Of a stretch of DNA of 64,000 nt, positions 51,407-59,185 are shown one piece after another (the first letter of the stretch is position 1; the number at the start of each line of letters is the position of its first letter). The stretch covers positions 4,588,001-4,652,000 of the forward strand of contig NC_016109.1 in NCBI RefSeq assembly GCF_000269985.1. The letters are read 5' to 3'. The notes under the pieces are model-generated. The model did not search any database. It was not told where the DNA came from and worked only from the letters and a program-made list of their open reading frames with translations. This DNA is from Kitasatospora setae KM-6054 (GTDB lineage: Bacteria > Actinomycetota > Actinomycetes > Streptomycetales > Streptomycetaceae). The translations under genes were made by a program, and so were the position numbers.

Positions 51407-52183
51407 ATGGCCAGCAACCGGAGCAGCGCCGGAGACCCCGCGCAGACCCTCGCCCTGCTCTGGGGCGTCCCCACCGCCGCGCCCCGCGGCCGCCGCGGAC
51501 CGCGCCAAGCCCACTCACCCGCCGAGATCGCCGCCACCGCGACCCGGATCGCCGACGCCGAAGGACTCGACGCCGTCACCATGCGCCGGGTCGCCCAAGA
51601 ACTCGGCCTCTCCGCGATGGCGCTCTACACCTACGTCCCGGGCAAGGCCGAACTCCTCGACCTGATGCTCGACACCCTCTACGCCGCGATGCCCCGCAGC
51701 ACCCCCGCCGACCAGGGCTGGCGCGCCCGCGCCACCGCCGTCGCCGACGACAACCGCGCCCTGCACGCCGCCCACCCCTGGACCGCCACCGTCCCCACCA
51801 CCCGCCCCCCGCTCGGCCCCGGCCTGATGGCCAAGTACGAGTACGAGCTGCGCGCCCTCGAAGGCACCGGCCTCGACGACGTCCGCCTCGACGCCGCCCT
51901 CACCCACCTGCTCGGCTTCGTCCACACCTGCGCCCGGATGGCCGCCGACGAACGCGCCGCCCAACAGGACAGCGCCATGAGCGACACCCAGTGGTGGGAA
52001 GCCAACGCCGACCTCCTCGCCCGCGTCCTCGACCCCGCCCGCTACCCCGTCGCCACCCGCGTCGGCACCGCCGCCGGCCAGTCCCAGGGCGGCGCCTACA
52101 ACGCCGCCCACGCCTACGAGTTCGGCCTCCCCCGCATCCTCGACGGCCTCGCCGCCCTGATCGACCAGCCCCCGGCCCGCTAG
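51407..52183 (+). CDS. TetR/AcrR family regulator with C-terminal TetR_C domain
   Basis: This 258-residue regulator carries the helix-turn-helix HSPAEIAATATRIADAEGLDAVTMRRVAQELGLSAMALYTYVPGKAELLDLMLD. Its C-terminus has LTHLLGFVHTCARMAADERAAQQDSAMSDTQWW and YEFGLPRILDGLAALI, as in the long TetR type. The VOC gene on the other strand shares its promoter region, so it is a likely target. Third codon positions are almost all C or G. Confidence 0.9.
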   Translation: MASNRSSAGDPAQTLALLWGVPTAAPRGRRGPRQAHSPAEIAATATRIADAEGLDAVTMRRVAQELGLSAMALYTYVPGKAELLDLMLDTLYAAMPRSTPADQGWRARATAVADDNRALHAAHPWTATVPTTRPPLGPGLMAKYEYELRALEGTGLDDVRLDAALTHLLGFVHTCARMAADERAAQQDSAMSDTQWWEANADLLARVLDPARYPVATRVGTAAGQSQGGAYNAAHAYEFGLPRILDGLAALIDQPPAR

Positions 52184-52227
52184 GCCCCGGGCCGGGCCGA
52201 TGCGGACGGCGGAGCTCGCGGCCTCGG

Positions 52228-52773
52228 TCAGTACGGCAGCAGGTCGCTCGTGACCAGGTCGAAGTCGAACGGCTCGGGGACGCGCAGCGTCTCGCCGAAC
52301 TCGACGTCCTCACGGCGGTGGTACCTCGTACCGTCGGGCCGACTGAACAGGGTGACGGTCTTCTGCCTGGCGTCGACCAGCAGGTACAGCGGGATGCCCA
52401 TCAGCGGGTAGTCGCGGACCTTCCCCACCCAGTCGTTCTCCGGGTTCGAGGGGGAGACGAGTTCGACGGCGACGGCGGCGAGCTCGGACGGGACCTGGTT
52501 GGCGGACGTTTCCAGTGCCTCGCTCGGCAGGTACGTCAGGTCCGGGTTGCGGCTCTTGCCGACGTTGGGCGACACCAGGTCGGTGTTCTCGCTCGGCAGC
52601 AGATCGGCCGGGGCGTACCGGTCGAACTGGCGGCGGACCAGCAGCAGGTTCCGCTGGTGGATGCCCGAGGGGCTGACCATCATGACGATGGTGTCGCCCG
52701 AGATCTCCACCTTGAACCCGTCGGGCAGGCTCCGTCGGGCTTCATCGAGGAGTGCGAAGTGCTCCGGGTTCAT
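52228..52773 (-). CDS. Uma2 family (PD-(D/E)XK-like) protein
   Basis: This 181-residue protein shows the Uma2/DUF820 pattern: LLDEARRSLPDGFKVEISGDTIVMMVSPSG, SRNPDLTYLPSEAL and VAVELVSPSNPENDWVGKVRDYPLMGIPLYLLVDARQKTVTLF. These give the nuclease-fold residues D, E and K. The role is unknown; such genes are highly multiplied in some actinobacteria and cyanobacteria. It precedes the tRNA cluster. Confidence 0.88.
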   Translation of the reverse strand: MNPEHFALLDEARRSLPDGFKVEISGDTIVMMVSPSGIHQRNLLLVRRQFDRYAPADLLPSENTDLVSPNVGKSRNPDLTYLPSEALETSANQVPSELAAVAVELVSPSNPENDWVGKVRDYPLMGIPLYLLVDARQKTVTLFSRPDGTRYHRREDVEFGETLRVPEPFDFDLVTSDLLPY

Positions 52774-52882
52774 GGGGGCTGTCTCCTGGAGTGCGCCGGA
52801 CAACACCCTCAGAGTAGTCCGGCCGAGGAGGCCGGAGAACGCCGAAGGCCCCGGAGCGTGAACTCCGGGGCCTTCGACTGTC

Positions 52883-52959
52883 TGGTGGCCAGGGCCGGGG
52901 TCGAACCGGCGACCTTCCGCTTTTCAGGCGGACGCTCGTACCAACTGAGCTACCTGGCC
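52883..52959 (-). tRNA. tRNA-Phe (GAA)
   Basis: A cloverleaf with acceptor GGCCAGG/CCTGGCC, anticodon stem TCCGC/GCGGA and loop CTGAAAA (anticodon GAA). The 3' CCA is encoded (52883-52885). It is the last of three minus-strand tRNA genes in a likely common transcript. Confidence 0.96.
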
Positions 52960-52993
52960 GTACTGCGTACTGCACCGCCTCTTGCGAGACGAG

Positions 52994-53067
52994 CGATCCC
53001 GACGGGACTTGAACCCGCGACCTCCACCTTGACAGGGTGGCGAGCTAACCAACTGCTCCACGGGACC
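52994..53067 (-). tRNA. tRNA-Asp (GTC), second copy
   Basis: It is identical over all 74 bases to the tRNA-Asp at 34975-35048 (loop CTGTCAA, anticodon GTC). It lies between tRNA-Glu and tRNA-Phe. Confidence 0.97.
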
Positions 53068-53109
53068 TCATGCGGATCGCTCCGCACAGGACCTTACTAC
53101 GGTACTGCG

Positions 53110-53182
53110 TACCCCCAACGGGATTCGAACCCGTGCTACCGCCTTGAAAGGGCGGCGTCCTGGGCCACTAGACGATGAGGGC
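53110..53182 (-). tRNA. tRNA-Glu (TTC)
   Basis: Anticodon stem CCGCC/GGCGG with loop CTTTCAA (anticodon TTC), and T-arm CACGGGTTCGAATCCCGT. The acceptor GCCCTCA pairs with TGGGGGT through two G-U pairs. It is the first gene of the tRNA cluster in transcription order. Confidence 0.94.
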
Positions 53183-53327
53183 TTGCGGCCCTTCCGGCCG
53201 GATGATCCGGCGTTCGGGGACGTCCCGAAGCATATGGGATGCCGGGCGGGAACGCCAAAACGGTTTCCGGAGGTCGGCGCGGCGGTGGGCGTGGGCGGGG
53301 TGCGGGGGAGGGGGTGGGTGGGGCAGG

Positions 53328-53684
53328 TCAGGACCAGCCGAGTTCGTGGAGTTCGTCGTCGTCGAAGCCGAAGTGGTGGGCGACCTCGTGGATGACGGTG
53401 GTGCGGACCTCGTCGACGGCCTCGGCGCGGGTCGCGCAGTGGCGGAGGGTGGGGCCCATGTAGACCATGATCCGGTCAGGGAGGACACCGGCGTACCACT
53501 CGCCGCGCTCGGTGAGCGGGATGCCCTCGTAGAGGCCGAGCAGGTCGGGGGTGGCGGGGTCGGGTTCGTCCTCGACGAAGACCGCGACGTTGTCCATCAT
53601 CGCGGCCAGTCTGGGGGGAATCTGGTCCAGTGCGTCGGACACCAGTGCCTCGAACTCGTCCCGGGTCATCTCCACGCGTCCCAT
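53328..53684 (-). CDS. Zincin-like metallopeptidase family protein
   Basis: This protein of about 118 residues has MTRDEFEALVSDALDQIPPRLAAMMDNVAVFVEDEP and GLYEGIPLTERGEWYAGVLPDRIMVYMGPTLR. The zinc site is TTVIHEVAHHFGFDDDELHELG (HExxH plus a downstream Asp/His). This small conserved family is widespread in actinobacteria; its peptidase substrate is not known. The start may be ATG 53684 or ATG 53669. Confidence 0.9.
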   Translation of the reverse strand: MGRVEMTRDEFEALVSDALDQIPPRLAAMMDNVAVFVEDEPDPATPDLLGLYEGIPLTERGEWYAGVLPDRIMVYMGPTLRHCATRAEAVDEVRTTVIHEVAHHFGFDDDELHELGWS

Positions 53685-53756
53685 TGTCGGAGGTCCGCTG
53701 ACGGGACGCCAGGTCGCCGGGACGGCGGGGCGGGGGCCGGTGCTTGACTGGGCGGC

Positions 53757-54197
53757 ATGAGGACGAGGGAGCCGGTGCTGCGCGGGCAGGGCCGGGTGGT
53801 GGCGGCGGTGGCCGCGGGCGGGGTGTTCGGGGCGTGCGCGCGGTACGGGCTGGGGCTGTGGTGGCCGACCGCGCGGGACGGGTTCCCGTGGACGACGCTG
53901 CTGGTGAACGCGGTGGGGTGCGCGGCGATCGGGGTGGTGCTGGTGGTGCTGACGGAGGGGCCGCGGGTGCCGCATCCGCTGCTGCGGCCGTTCCTGGCGA
54001 CCGGGGTGCTGGGCGGGTTCACCACCTTCTCGACGTACGCCGTGGACGCCCAGCAGCTGTTCGACCACGGGCTGCCCGGCCGGGCGGTGCTCTACCTGGG
54101 CGGGACGCTGCTGGCCGCGCTGGGCGCGGTGTGGGCGGCGTCGGGCGCGACCCGGGCGGTGCTGTCGGCGCGGGCCGGACGGGGGGCCGGGGCGTGA
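53757..54197 (+). CDS. crcB: Fluoride channel subunit FluC/CrcB, first copy
   Basis: This 146-residue membrane protein has FGACARYGLGLWWPTARDGFPWTTLLVNAVGCAAIG and FLATGVLGGFTTFSTYAVDAQQL. The R-Y, N-x-x-G and TTFST residues are those of the fluoride channel. It exports fluoride as a dual-topology dimer or, in paired-gene species, as a heterodimer. Its stop overlaps the start of the second copy. Confidence 0.93.
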   Translation: MRTREPVLRGQGRVVAAVAAGGVFGACARYGLGLWWPTARDGFPWTTLLVNAVGCAAIGVVLVVLTEGPRVPHPLLRPFLATGVLGGFTTFSTYAVDAQQLFDHGLPGRAVLYLGGTLLAALGAVWAASGATRAVLSARAGRGAGA

Positions 54198-54553
54198 ACT
54201 GGCTGCTGGTGGCGGTGGGGGCGGCGGTCGGCGCCCCGCTGCGGTACCTGACGGACCGGGCGGTGCAGTACCGGACCGGCTTCGCCTTCCCGTGGGGCAC
54301 GCTGACCGTCAACGCGGGCGGCTGCGCGCTGCTCGGCCTGCTGACCGCCGTCGCCCCGCCGGACGTCCGGCTGCTGCTCGGCACCGGCCTGTGCGGGGCG
54401 CTCACCACGTACTCGACGTTCTCGTTCGAGACGCTGAAGCTGGCCGAGAACGGCGCTCGCGGCGCCGCGCTGGGGAACGTCGCGCTGTCGCTGGGGGCCG
54501 GGCTGGCGGCGGTGTACGCGGGGGCGGGCATCGGACACGCGATCTGGGGGTGA
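54194..54553 (+). CDS. crcB: Fluoride channel subunit FluC/CrcB, second copy
   Basis: This 119-residue protein has GAAVGAPLRYLTDRAVQY, FPWGTLTVNAGGCALLGLL and GTGLCGALTTYSTFSFETLKL, the FluC signature. The GTG overlaps the stop of the first copy (GTGA). Translational coupling and sequence divergence between the two suggest a heterodimeric fluoride channel, as in other Gram-positive bacteria with paired genes. Confidence 0.93.
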   Translation: MNWLLVAVGAAVGAPLRYLTDRAVQYRTGFAFPWGTLTVNAGGCALLGLLTAVAPPDVRLLLGTGLCGALTTYSTFSFETLKLAENGARGAALGNVALSLGAGLAAVYAGAGIGHAIWG

Positions 54554-54645
54554 CCGGGGCCGCCACCCGTGTCCCCGGCGGCCGGCCGCGCGTTGGGCAC
54601 CGAGAACGTTTGCGGCCCCGGGCGGGTCGTGCGGGAGGTGGCTCG

Positions 54646-55224
54646 ATGGTGGCGGGTTGGTCGGCGCGAGGTCGGCGGACGGCGGCGGGTTCGGTGGTGG
54701 CGGCGCTGGCCGTCCTCGGGTTGGGCGGCTGCATGTCGGTGGGCGCGGACGCCCCCCGCAAGCCGGTGGAGGTGAAGCCGTCCGGGACGGGCGCCAGCGC
54801 GAGCGCCAAGCCCGGCGGCGGGCAGGGGGCCCGGCAGGGCGCCCCGCACGGGGAGCGCGGCGGGACGCTCAGCCTTGACGGCGCGTCACCCGGCCCCGCG
54901 CCGTCGGCCGGCGCCCCCGCGCCGGGGGCCACGCCGCCGCCCGCGACCGGCGGCGTGCCGGGCGCGCCGGTGCAGGTGCCGGCCCCCTCGGCGAGCGGCC
55001 CGGCCCCGTCCGGGGCGGCCAGCGAGCCGGCCTCGGCGCCGCCCAGCCAGCCCGCGGGCGGCAGCGGCAGCGGGAGCGGTGGGGGCGGCGGGGGCGGCGG
55101 CGGGACGGCCGCCTCGCCGACCCCGCAGGGCAGCCCGTCGGCGCCCGCGCACTCGTCGGCGCCGTCCGCGACGCCCAGCGGGCCGGGTTCGGCGGGGCCG
55201 AGCGAGTCGCCGTCCGGGCACTGA
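54646..55224 (+). CDS. Probable lipoprotein with Pro/Ala/Ser/Gly-rich tail
   Basis: This 192-residue protein has an N-terminal signal with a lipobox (VVAALAVLGLGGCMSVG; lipidated Cys near residue 29). A long low-complexity tail follows, rich in Pro, Ala, Ser and Gly, with a nine-glycine run. It is expected to be membrane-anchored and extracytoplasmic. No domain is visible. GGGAGG precedes the ATG. It lies downstream of the fluoride channel pair and may be transcribed with it. Confidence 0.7.
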   Translation: MVAGWSARGRRTAAGSVVAALAVLGLGGCMSVGADAPRKPVEVKPSGTGASASAKPGGGQGARQGAPHGERGGTLSLDGASPGPAPSAGAPAPGATPPPATGGVPGAPVQVPAPSASGPAPSGAASEPASAPPSQPAGGSGSGSGGGGGGGGGTAASPTPQGSPSAPAHSSAPSATPSGPGSAGPSESPSGH

Positions 55225-55477
55225 ACCAGGCACAATGGGGGAGCCGGGGAGTCTGGACCGGAGGACCTTCGTTCGAAGGTGCTGACCAGGGGATTTGCCT
55301 CTGATCCCCAGGCTCCCCTATGGTGGTAGATCGTTCGTTTGATCCTATTTGGCTGGCGCTCCTCATACACCTTTGAGCGCCCTTGGCGCGTTCCGGCGAT
55401 CCGTGGCTGACCGCATAGAGGCGGTTTTTCAACAGACCCACCGGACTTTGGCGCGTGCCACTTCCGGAAGGTTTTGC
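55225..55477 (+). other. Helicase 5' leader, AT-richer than its surroundings
   Basis: This 253-bp gap before the DEAD-box helicase gene is AT-richer than the genome average, with a CCTATGGTGGTAGATCG promoter-like area near 55315. It may give a long untranslated leader, as is typical of cold-induced helicase mRNAs. No gene is seen. Confidence 0.4.
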
Positions 55478-57775
55478 ATGTCTCTCGTTGACGACGCCCG
55501 CTTCGCCATGCCCGCGAACGGGTCCGACGCCGCCGACACCGACTCCCTCGACACCGACGCGCTGGACGCGGAGCTCGCCGAGCTCACCGACGCCGACGCG
55601 GGTGCCGAGTACGACACCGACACCGACGCTGACGACAGCGCCGACGACGCCGACGCCGAGCCCACCATCACCTTCGGTGACCTGGGCCTGCACGACGACG
55701 TGGTCCGGGCGCTCGCCAAGCGCGGCGTCACCACCCCGTTCCCGATCCAGGCCGCGACCATCCCGGACGCGCTGGCCGGCAAGGACGTGCTGGGCCGCGG
55801 CCGCACCGGCTCCGGCAAGACCCTGAGCTTCGGCCTCCCGCTGCTGACCCGCCTCGCCGACGGCGAGCGCACCAAGGCGAAGCACCCGCGCGGCCTGATC
55901 CTCGTCCCGACCCGCGAGCTGGCCATGCAGGTCGCCGACGCGCTGGAGCCGTTCGGCTCGGTGCTCGGCCTGCGCCTGAAGGTGGTCTGCGGCGGCACCT
56001 CGATGTCGAACCAGATCTACGCGCTGGAGCGCGGCGTCGACGTCCTGGTGGCCACCCCCGGCCGTCTGCGCGACCTGATCAACCGCGGCTCCGCCAAGAT
56101 GGACGAGGTCGAGATCGCCGTCCTCGACGAGGCCGACCAGATGGCCGACATGGGCTTCCTGCCCGAGGTCACCGAGATCCTCGACCTGGTGCCGGCCGGC
56201 GGCCAGCGCCTGCTGTTCTCCGCCACCCTGGAGAACGAGATCGACACCCTGGTCAAGCGCTACCTGAAGAACCCGGTCACCCACGAGGTCGACCCGTCGG
56301 CCGGCGCGGTCACCACCATGACCCACCACATCCTGGTCGTGAAGCCCAAGGACAAGGCGCCGATCACCAGCGCGATCGCCGCCCGCAAGGGCCGCACCAT
56401 CATCTTCGTCCGCACCCAGATGGGCGCGGACCGGGTCGCCCAGCAGCTGGTCGAGTCCGGGGTGAAGGCCGACGCGCTGCACGGCGGCATGACCCAGGGC
56501 GCCCGGACCCGCGTCCTCGGCGACTTCAAGGACGGCTACCTGAACGTGGTCGTCGCCACCGACGTCGCCGCCCGCGGCATCCACGTCGACGGCATCGACC
56601 TGGTGCTGAACGTCGACCCGGCCGGCGACCACAAGGACTACCTGCACCGCTCCGGCCGCACCGCCCGGGCCGGCCGCTCCGGCACCGTCGTCACCCTGGT
56701 GCTGCCGCACCAGCGCCGCGGCGTGTTCCGCCTGATGGAGGACGCGGGCGTGGACGCCTCGCGCCACATCCTCGACCACGCCTTCGACGCCGAGGTGGCC
56801 CGGATCACCGGTGCCCGCTCGCTCGTCGAGGTGCAGGCCGAGAGCGCGTCCGGCATCGCCGGCGCCGCCGAGCGCGAGGTCGCCGAGCTCATCCGCGAGC
56901 TGGAGCGCGCCCAGCGCCGCGCCAACGAGCTGCGCGAGGAGGCCGACCGCCTGGCCGCCCGCGCCGCCCGCGAGCGCGCCGAGCTGGGCATCGAGGACGA
57001 GGAGCCGGCCGCCGAGGCCGACACCGAGGCCCCCGTCGCGGCGGTCGCCGCCGCCGAGGCCGAGCCGGTCGCCGAGGACCGCGCCCCGTCCTACCGCGAG
57101 GCCCGCAGCGAGCGCCCGGCGTACAACAACCGGGACCGCGGTGACCGTGAGCGCGGTGGCTTCAACCGTGAGGAGCGCGGGGGCCGTTCGTTCGGTGACC
57201 GTGAGCGCGGTGGTTTCAACCGTGACGACCGTGGTGGTCGTTCGTTCGGTGGTGACCGTGAGCGTGGCGGTTTCAACCGTGAGGAGCGCGGGGGCCGTTC
57301 GTTCGGTGACCGTGAGCGCGGTGGTTTCAACCGTGACGACCGTGGCGGCCGCTCGTTCGGTGGCGACCGTGAGCGTGGCGGTTTCAACCGTGAGGAGCGC
57401 GGGGGCCGTTCGTTCGGTGACCGTGAGCGTGGCGGTTTCAACCGTGAGGAGCGCGGGGGCCGTTCGTTCGGTGACCGTGAGCGCGGTGGTTTCAACCGTG
57501 ACGACCGTGGCGGCCGCTCCTTCGGCGGCGACCGTCCGGCCCGCTCCTTCGGCGACCGTGACCGCGACCGCGGCCAGGCCGGTGGCGGCAGCCGTCCGTT
57601 CGTCCGCCGCGACGACCACCGCTCCGGCGGCGGGCGCCCGCAGGGCGGCGGCTTCAACCGCGACGACCGCGGCGGCCGCTCGTTCGGTGGCGACCGTGAG
57701 CGCGGTGGCTTCAACCGCGACGACCGCGGCGGCTTCAACGGTGGCGGCGACCGCAAGCCGCGCTGGAAGAACTGA
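55478..57775 (+). CDS. DEAD-box RNA helicase with RGG-type repeat tail
   Basis: This 765-residue helicase remodels RNA with ATP. An acidic N-terminal part (residues 1-60) is followed by the Q motif (TTPFPIQAATIPDAL), motif I (GRGRTGSGKTLSFGLPLL), motif II (VLDEADQMADMGFLPEV), motif III (SAT) and motif VI (YLHRSGRTARAGRSG). The C-terminal tail from about residue 550 consists of GGFNR(E/D)(E/D)RGGRSFG(G)DRER repeats that should bind RNA and may promote condensates. The ATG at 55478 has GGAAGG upstream. The type resembles the cold-shock DeaD/RhlE helicases of actinobacteria. Confidence 0.95.
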   Translation: MSLVDDARFAMPANGSDAADTDSLDTDALDAELAELTDADAGAEYDTDTDADDSADDADAEPTITFGDLGLHDDVVRALAKRGVTTPFPIQAATIPDALAGKDVLGRGRTGSGKTLSFGLPLLTRLADGERTKAKHPRGLILVPTRELAMQVADALEPFGSVLGLRLKVVCGGTSMSNQIYALERGVDVLVATPGRLRDLINRGSAKMDEVEIAVLDEADQMADMGFLPEVTEILDLVPAGGQRLLFSATLENEIDTLVKRYLKNPVTHEVDPSAGAVTTMTHHILVVKPKDKAPITSAIAARKGRTIIFVRTQMGADRVAQQLVESGVKADALHGGMTQGARTRVLGDFKDGYLNVVVATDVAARGIHVDGIDLVLNVDPAGDHKDYLHRSGRTARAGRSGTVVTLVLPHQRRGVFRLMEDAGVDASRHILDHAFDAEVARITGARSLVEVQAESASGIAGAAEREVAELIRELERAQRRANELREEADRLAARAARERAELGIEDEEPAAEADTEAPVAAVAAAEAEPVAEDRAPSYREARSERPAYNNRDRGDRERGGFNREERGGRSFGDRERGGFNRDDRGGRSFGGDRERGGFNREERGGRSFGDRERGGFNRDDRGGRSFGGDRERGGFNREERGGRSFGDRERGGFNREERGGRSFGDRERGGFNRDDRGGRSFGGDRPARSFGDRDRDRGQAGGGSRPFVRRDDHRSGGGRPQGGGFNRDDRGGRSFGGDRERGGFNRDDRGGFNGGGDRKPRWKN
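57155..57745 (+). repeat. Tandem 54-57-bp repeats encoding RGG units
   Basis: Seven adjacent units of 18-19 codons (GGFN...RGGRSFG...DRER), alternating REER and RDDR forms, are followed by two more after a short spacer. The repeats use GGT and CGT codons far more than the rest of the gene, which suggests recent expansion or homogenisation. Confidence 0.85.
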
Positions 57776-57904
57776 CGCCCCGCGCACAGCAGGCAGGCGA
57801 CGGGCCCGCTCCACTTCGGTGGGGCGGGCCCGTCCGCGTTCCCGGGCCCGGCGGATGGTGAAAATCGTTGGTGGGGACGGGAATCGGCGGCTAGCGTCCG
57901 AGGC

Positions 57905-58720
57905 ATGAGCAGCAGGCAGCGGGCCCTGGCCACGCAGAACGAGGAGATCGCCGACCGGGGCGAGTACCGGAGCCCGGCCGGGGCGGTGGTCCGGATCGCC
58001 GAGGAACTGGCCGAGGCCAGGGCCGGGACGGTCTCCTACCCGCCGGACGCCGAATTCGGCACCGGGCCGGGCCCGTTGGCCGCCGGGGCGGCCGAGGTCA
58101 CCGGCGAGGGCAGCATGCAGGCGGCCCGGCGGCTGCTCGCGGAGGGCGGGCGGGGCGTCGCGGTGCTCAACTTCGCGTCCGCGCGCAACCCCGGCGGCGG
58201 CTACCTGCGCGGCGCCAAGGCCCAGGAGGAGGACGTCTGCCGCTCCGCGCTGCTCTACCGCTGCCTGCTGGAGGCGCCCGACTACTACGAGGCGCACCGG
58301 GCCTCCACCGACCTGCGCTACAGCCACCGGGTGATCTGGTCGCCCGGCGTGCCGGTGATCCGGGACGACGACGGCGACCTGCTCGAACGCACCCACCGGG
58401 TCGGCTTCCTGACCTCGCCCGCCCCCAACGCCGGCCAGCTCGCCCTCCGCGCGCCCGGCCGCCCGCTCGACCTCGGCCCGGTGCTCGCCGAACGGGCCGG
58501 CCGGGTGCTGGCCGCCGCCGCCCGGCACGGCGCGCGCGAACTGGTGCTCGGCGCCTGGGGCTGCGGCGTGTTCCGCAACGACCCGGCCGAGGTCGCGGAC
58601 GCGTTCGGGCAGGCCCTGGACGAGTGGGGCGCGGCCTTCGACCGGGTGGTGTTCGCGGTCTGGGACCGCAGCGAGCCCTCCGCGAACCGGACCGCGTTCG
58701 CGGCGCGGTTCGCCGCCTGA
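57905..58720 (+). CDS. PARG-like macrodomain protein (TIGR02452 family)
   Basis: This 271-residue protein has the bacterial poly(ADP-ribose) glycohydrolase signature VAVLNFASARNPGGGYLRGAKAQEEDVCRSALLYRCL (GGG...QEE, with the catalytic Glu pair). ARELVLGAWGCGVFRNDPAEVADAF near the C-terminus is typical of the macrodomain ADP-ribose loop. It would remove ADP-ribose from proteins or nucleic acids. It stands alone; no ADP-ribosyltransferase is nearby. Confidence 0.92.
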   Translation: MSSRQRALATQNEEIADRGEYRSPAGAVVRIAEELAEARAGTVSYPPDAEFGTGPGPLAAGAAEVTGEGSMQAARRLLAEGGRGVAVLNFASARNPGGGYLRGAKAQEEDVCRSALLYRCLLEAPDYYEAHRASTDLRYSHRVIWSPGVPVIRDDDGDLLERTHRVGFLTSPAPNAGQLALRAPGRPLDLGPVLAERAGRVLAAAARHGARELVLGAWGCGVFRNDPAEVADAFGQALDEWGAAFDRVVFAVWDRSEPSANRTAFAARFAA

Positions 58721-58749
58721 GCGGCGGGGCGGCGGGGCCGGGGGTGCGG

Positions 58750-59049
58750 TCAGTCGCCGGTGGCCAGGGCCGAGGCGGCGGCCACCACGCCCGTCACGCT
58801 CAGCACGGCCGGCCAGGCGCCGATCTTCTTGGCCAGCGGATGCGAGCCGCCGAACGCGGCGAGGTACAGCGCGGTCAGCCCGGCCGCGGCCGGCACCCCC
58901 GAGCGCCGGCCCCAGCGCACCGCGGCCGTCGCGCCGGCGGCCGCCAGCACGGCACCGCCCAGCTCGCGCCGTCCGCTGAACCGCGCGGTCGCGTACCCGC
59001 CGATCAGTCCGGTGGCGGCGACGGCGGCGGTGGCGGGGAAGCGGGCCAT
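58750..59049 (-). CDS. Small membrane protein
   Basis: This 99-residue protein is Ala/Gly-rich with three or four likely hydrophobic spans (AAVAATGLIGGYATA, LGGAVLAAAGATAAV, GLTALYLAAFG and LSVTGVVAAASAL). The family is not recognised. The ATG has GGAGTACGTCCC upstream. Confidence 0.72.
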   Translation of the reverse strand: MARFPATAAVAATGLIGGYATARFSGRRELGGAVLAAAGATAAVRWGRRSGVPAAAGLTALYLAAFGGSHPLAKKIGAWPAVLSVTGVVAAASALATGD

Positions 59050-59185
59050 GGGACGTACTCCTTCACGACGGGGTTCACGGGCGGGGTTCACGGGCGGGCT
59101 GGGTCGGGCGCTCCCGCCCCCTCCACCGTAACGCTCCTAACGAGCCGCCCGCCGTGCGGGGAACGGGGGTTGGGATACTCGTGCG

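Noticed and set aside
34975..53067. Identical tRNA-Asp copies as boundaries of an 18-kb element
   Set aside because: The DNA between them holds the conserved bldC-hrpA block and ordinary genes, without integrase; multiple identical tRNA genes are normal.
53685..53756. Fluoride riboswitch before the crcB pair
   Set aside because: The short gap does not show the conserved pseudoknot elements of the crcB motif clearly enough.
55155..55230. Ser/Pro-rich end of the lipoprotein as a separate gene
   Set aside because: It is continuous with the lipoprotein frame and has no own start signal.
57130..57745. CRISPR-like array in the helicase gene
   Set aside because: The repeats are in frame, protein-coding, unequal and without spacer structure.
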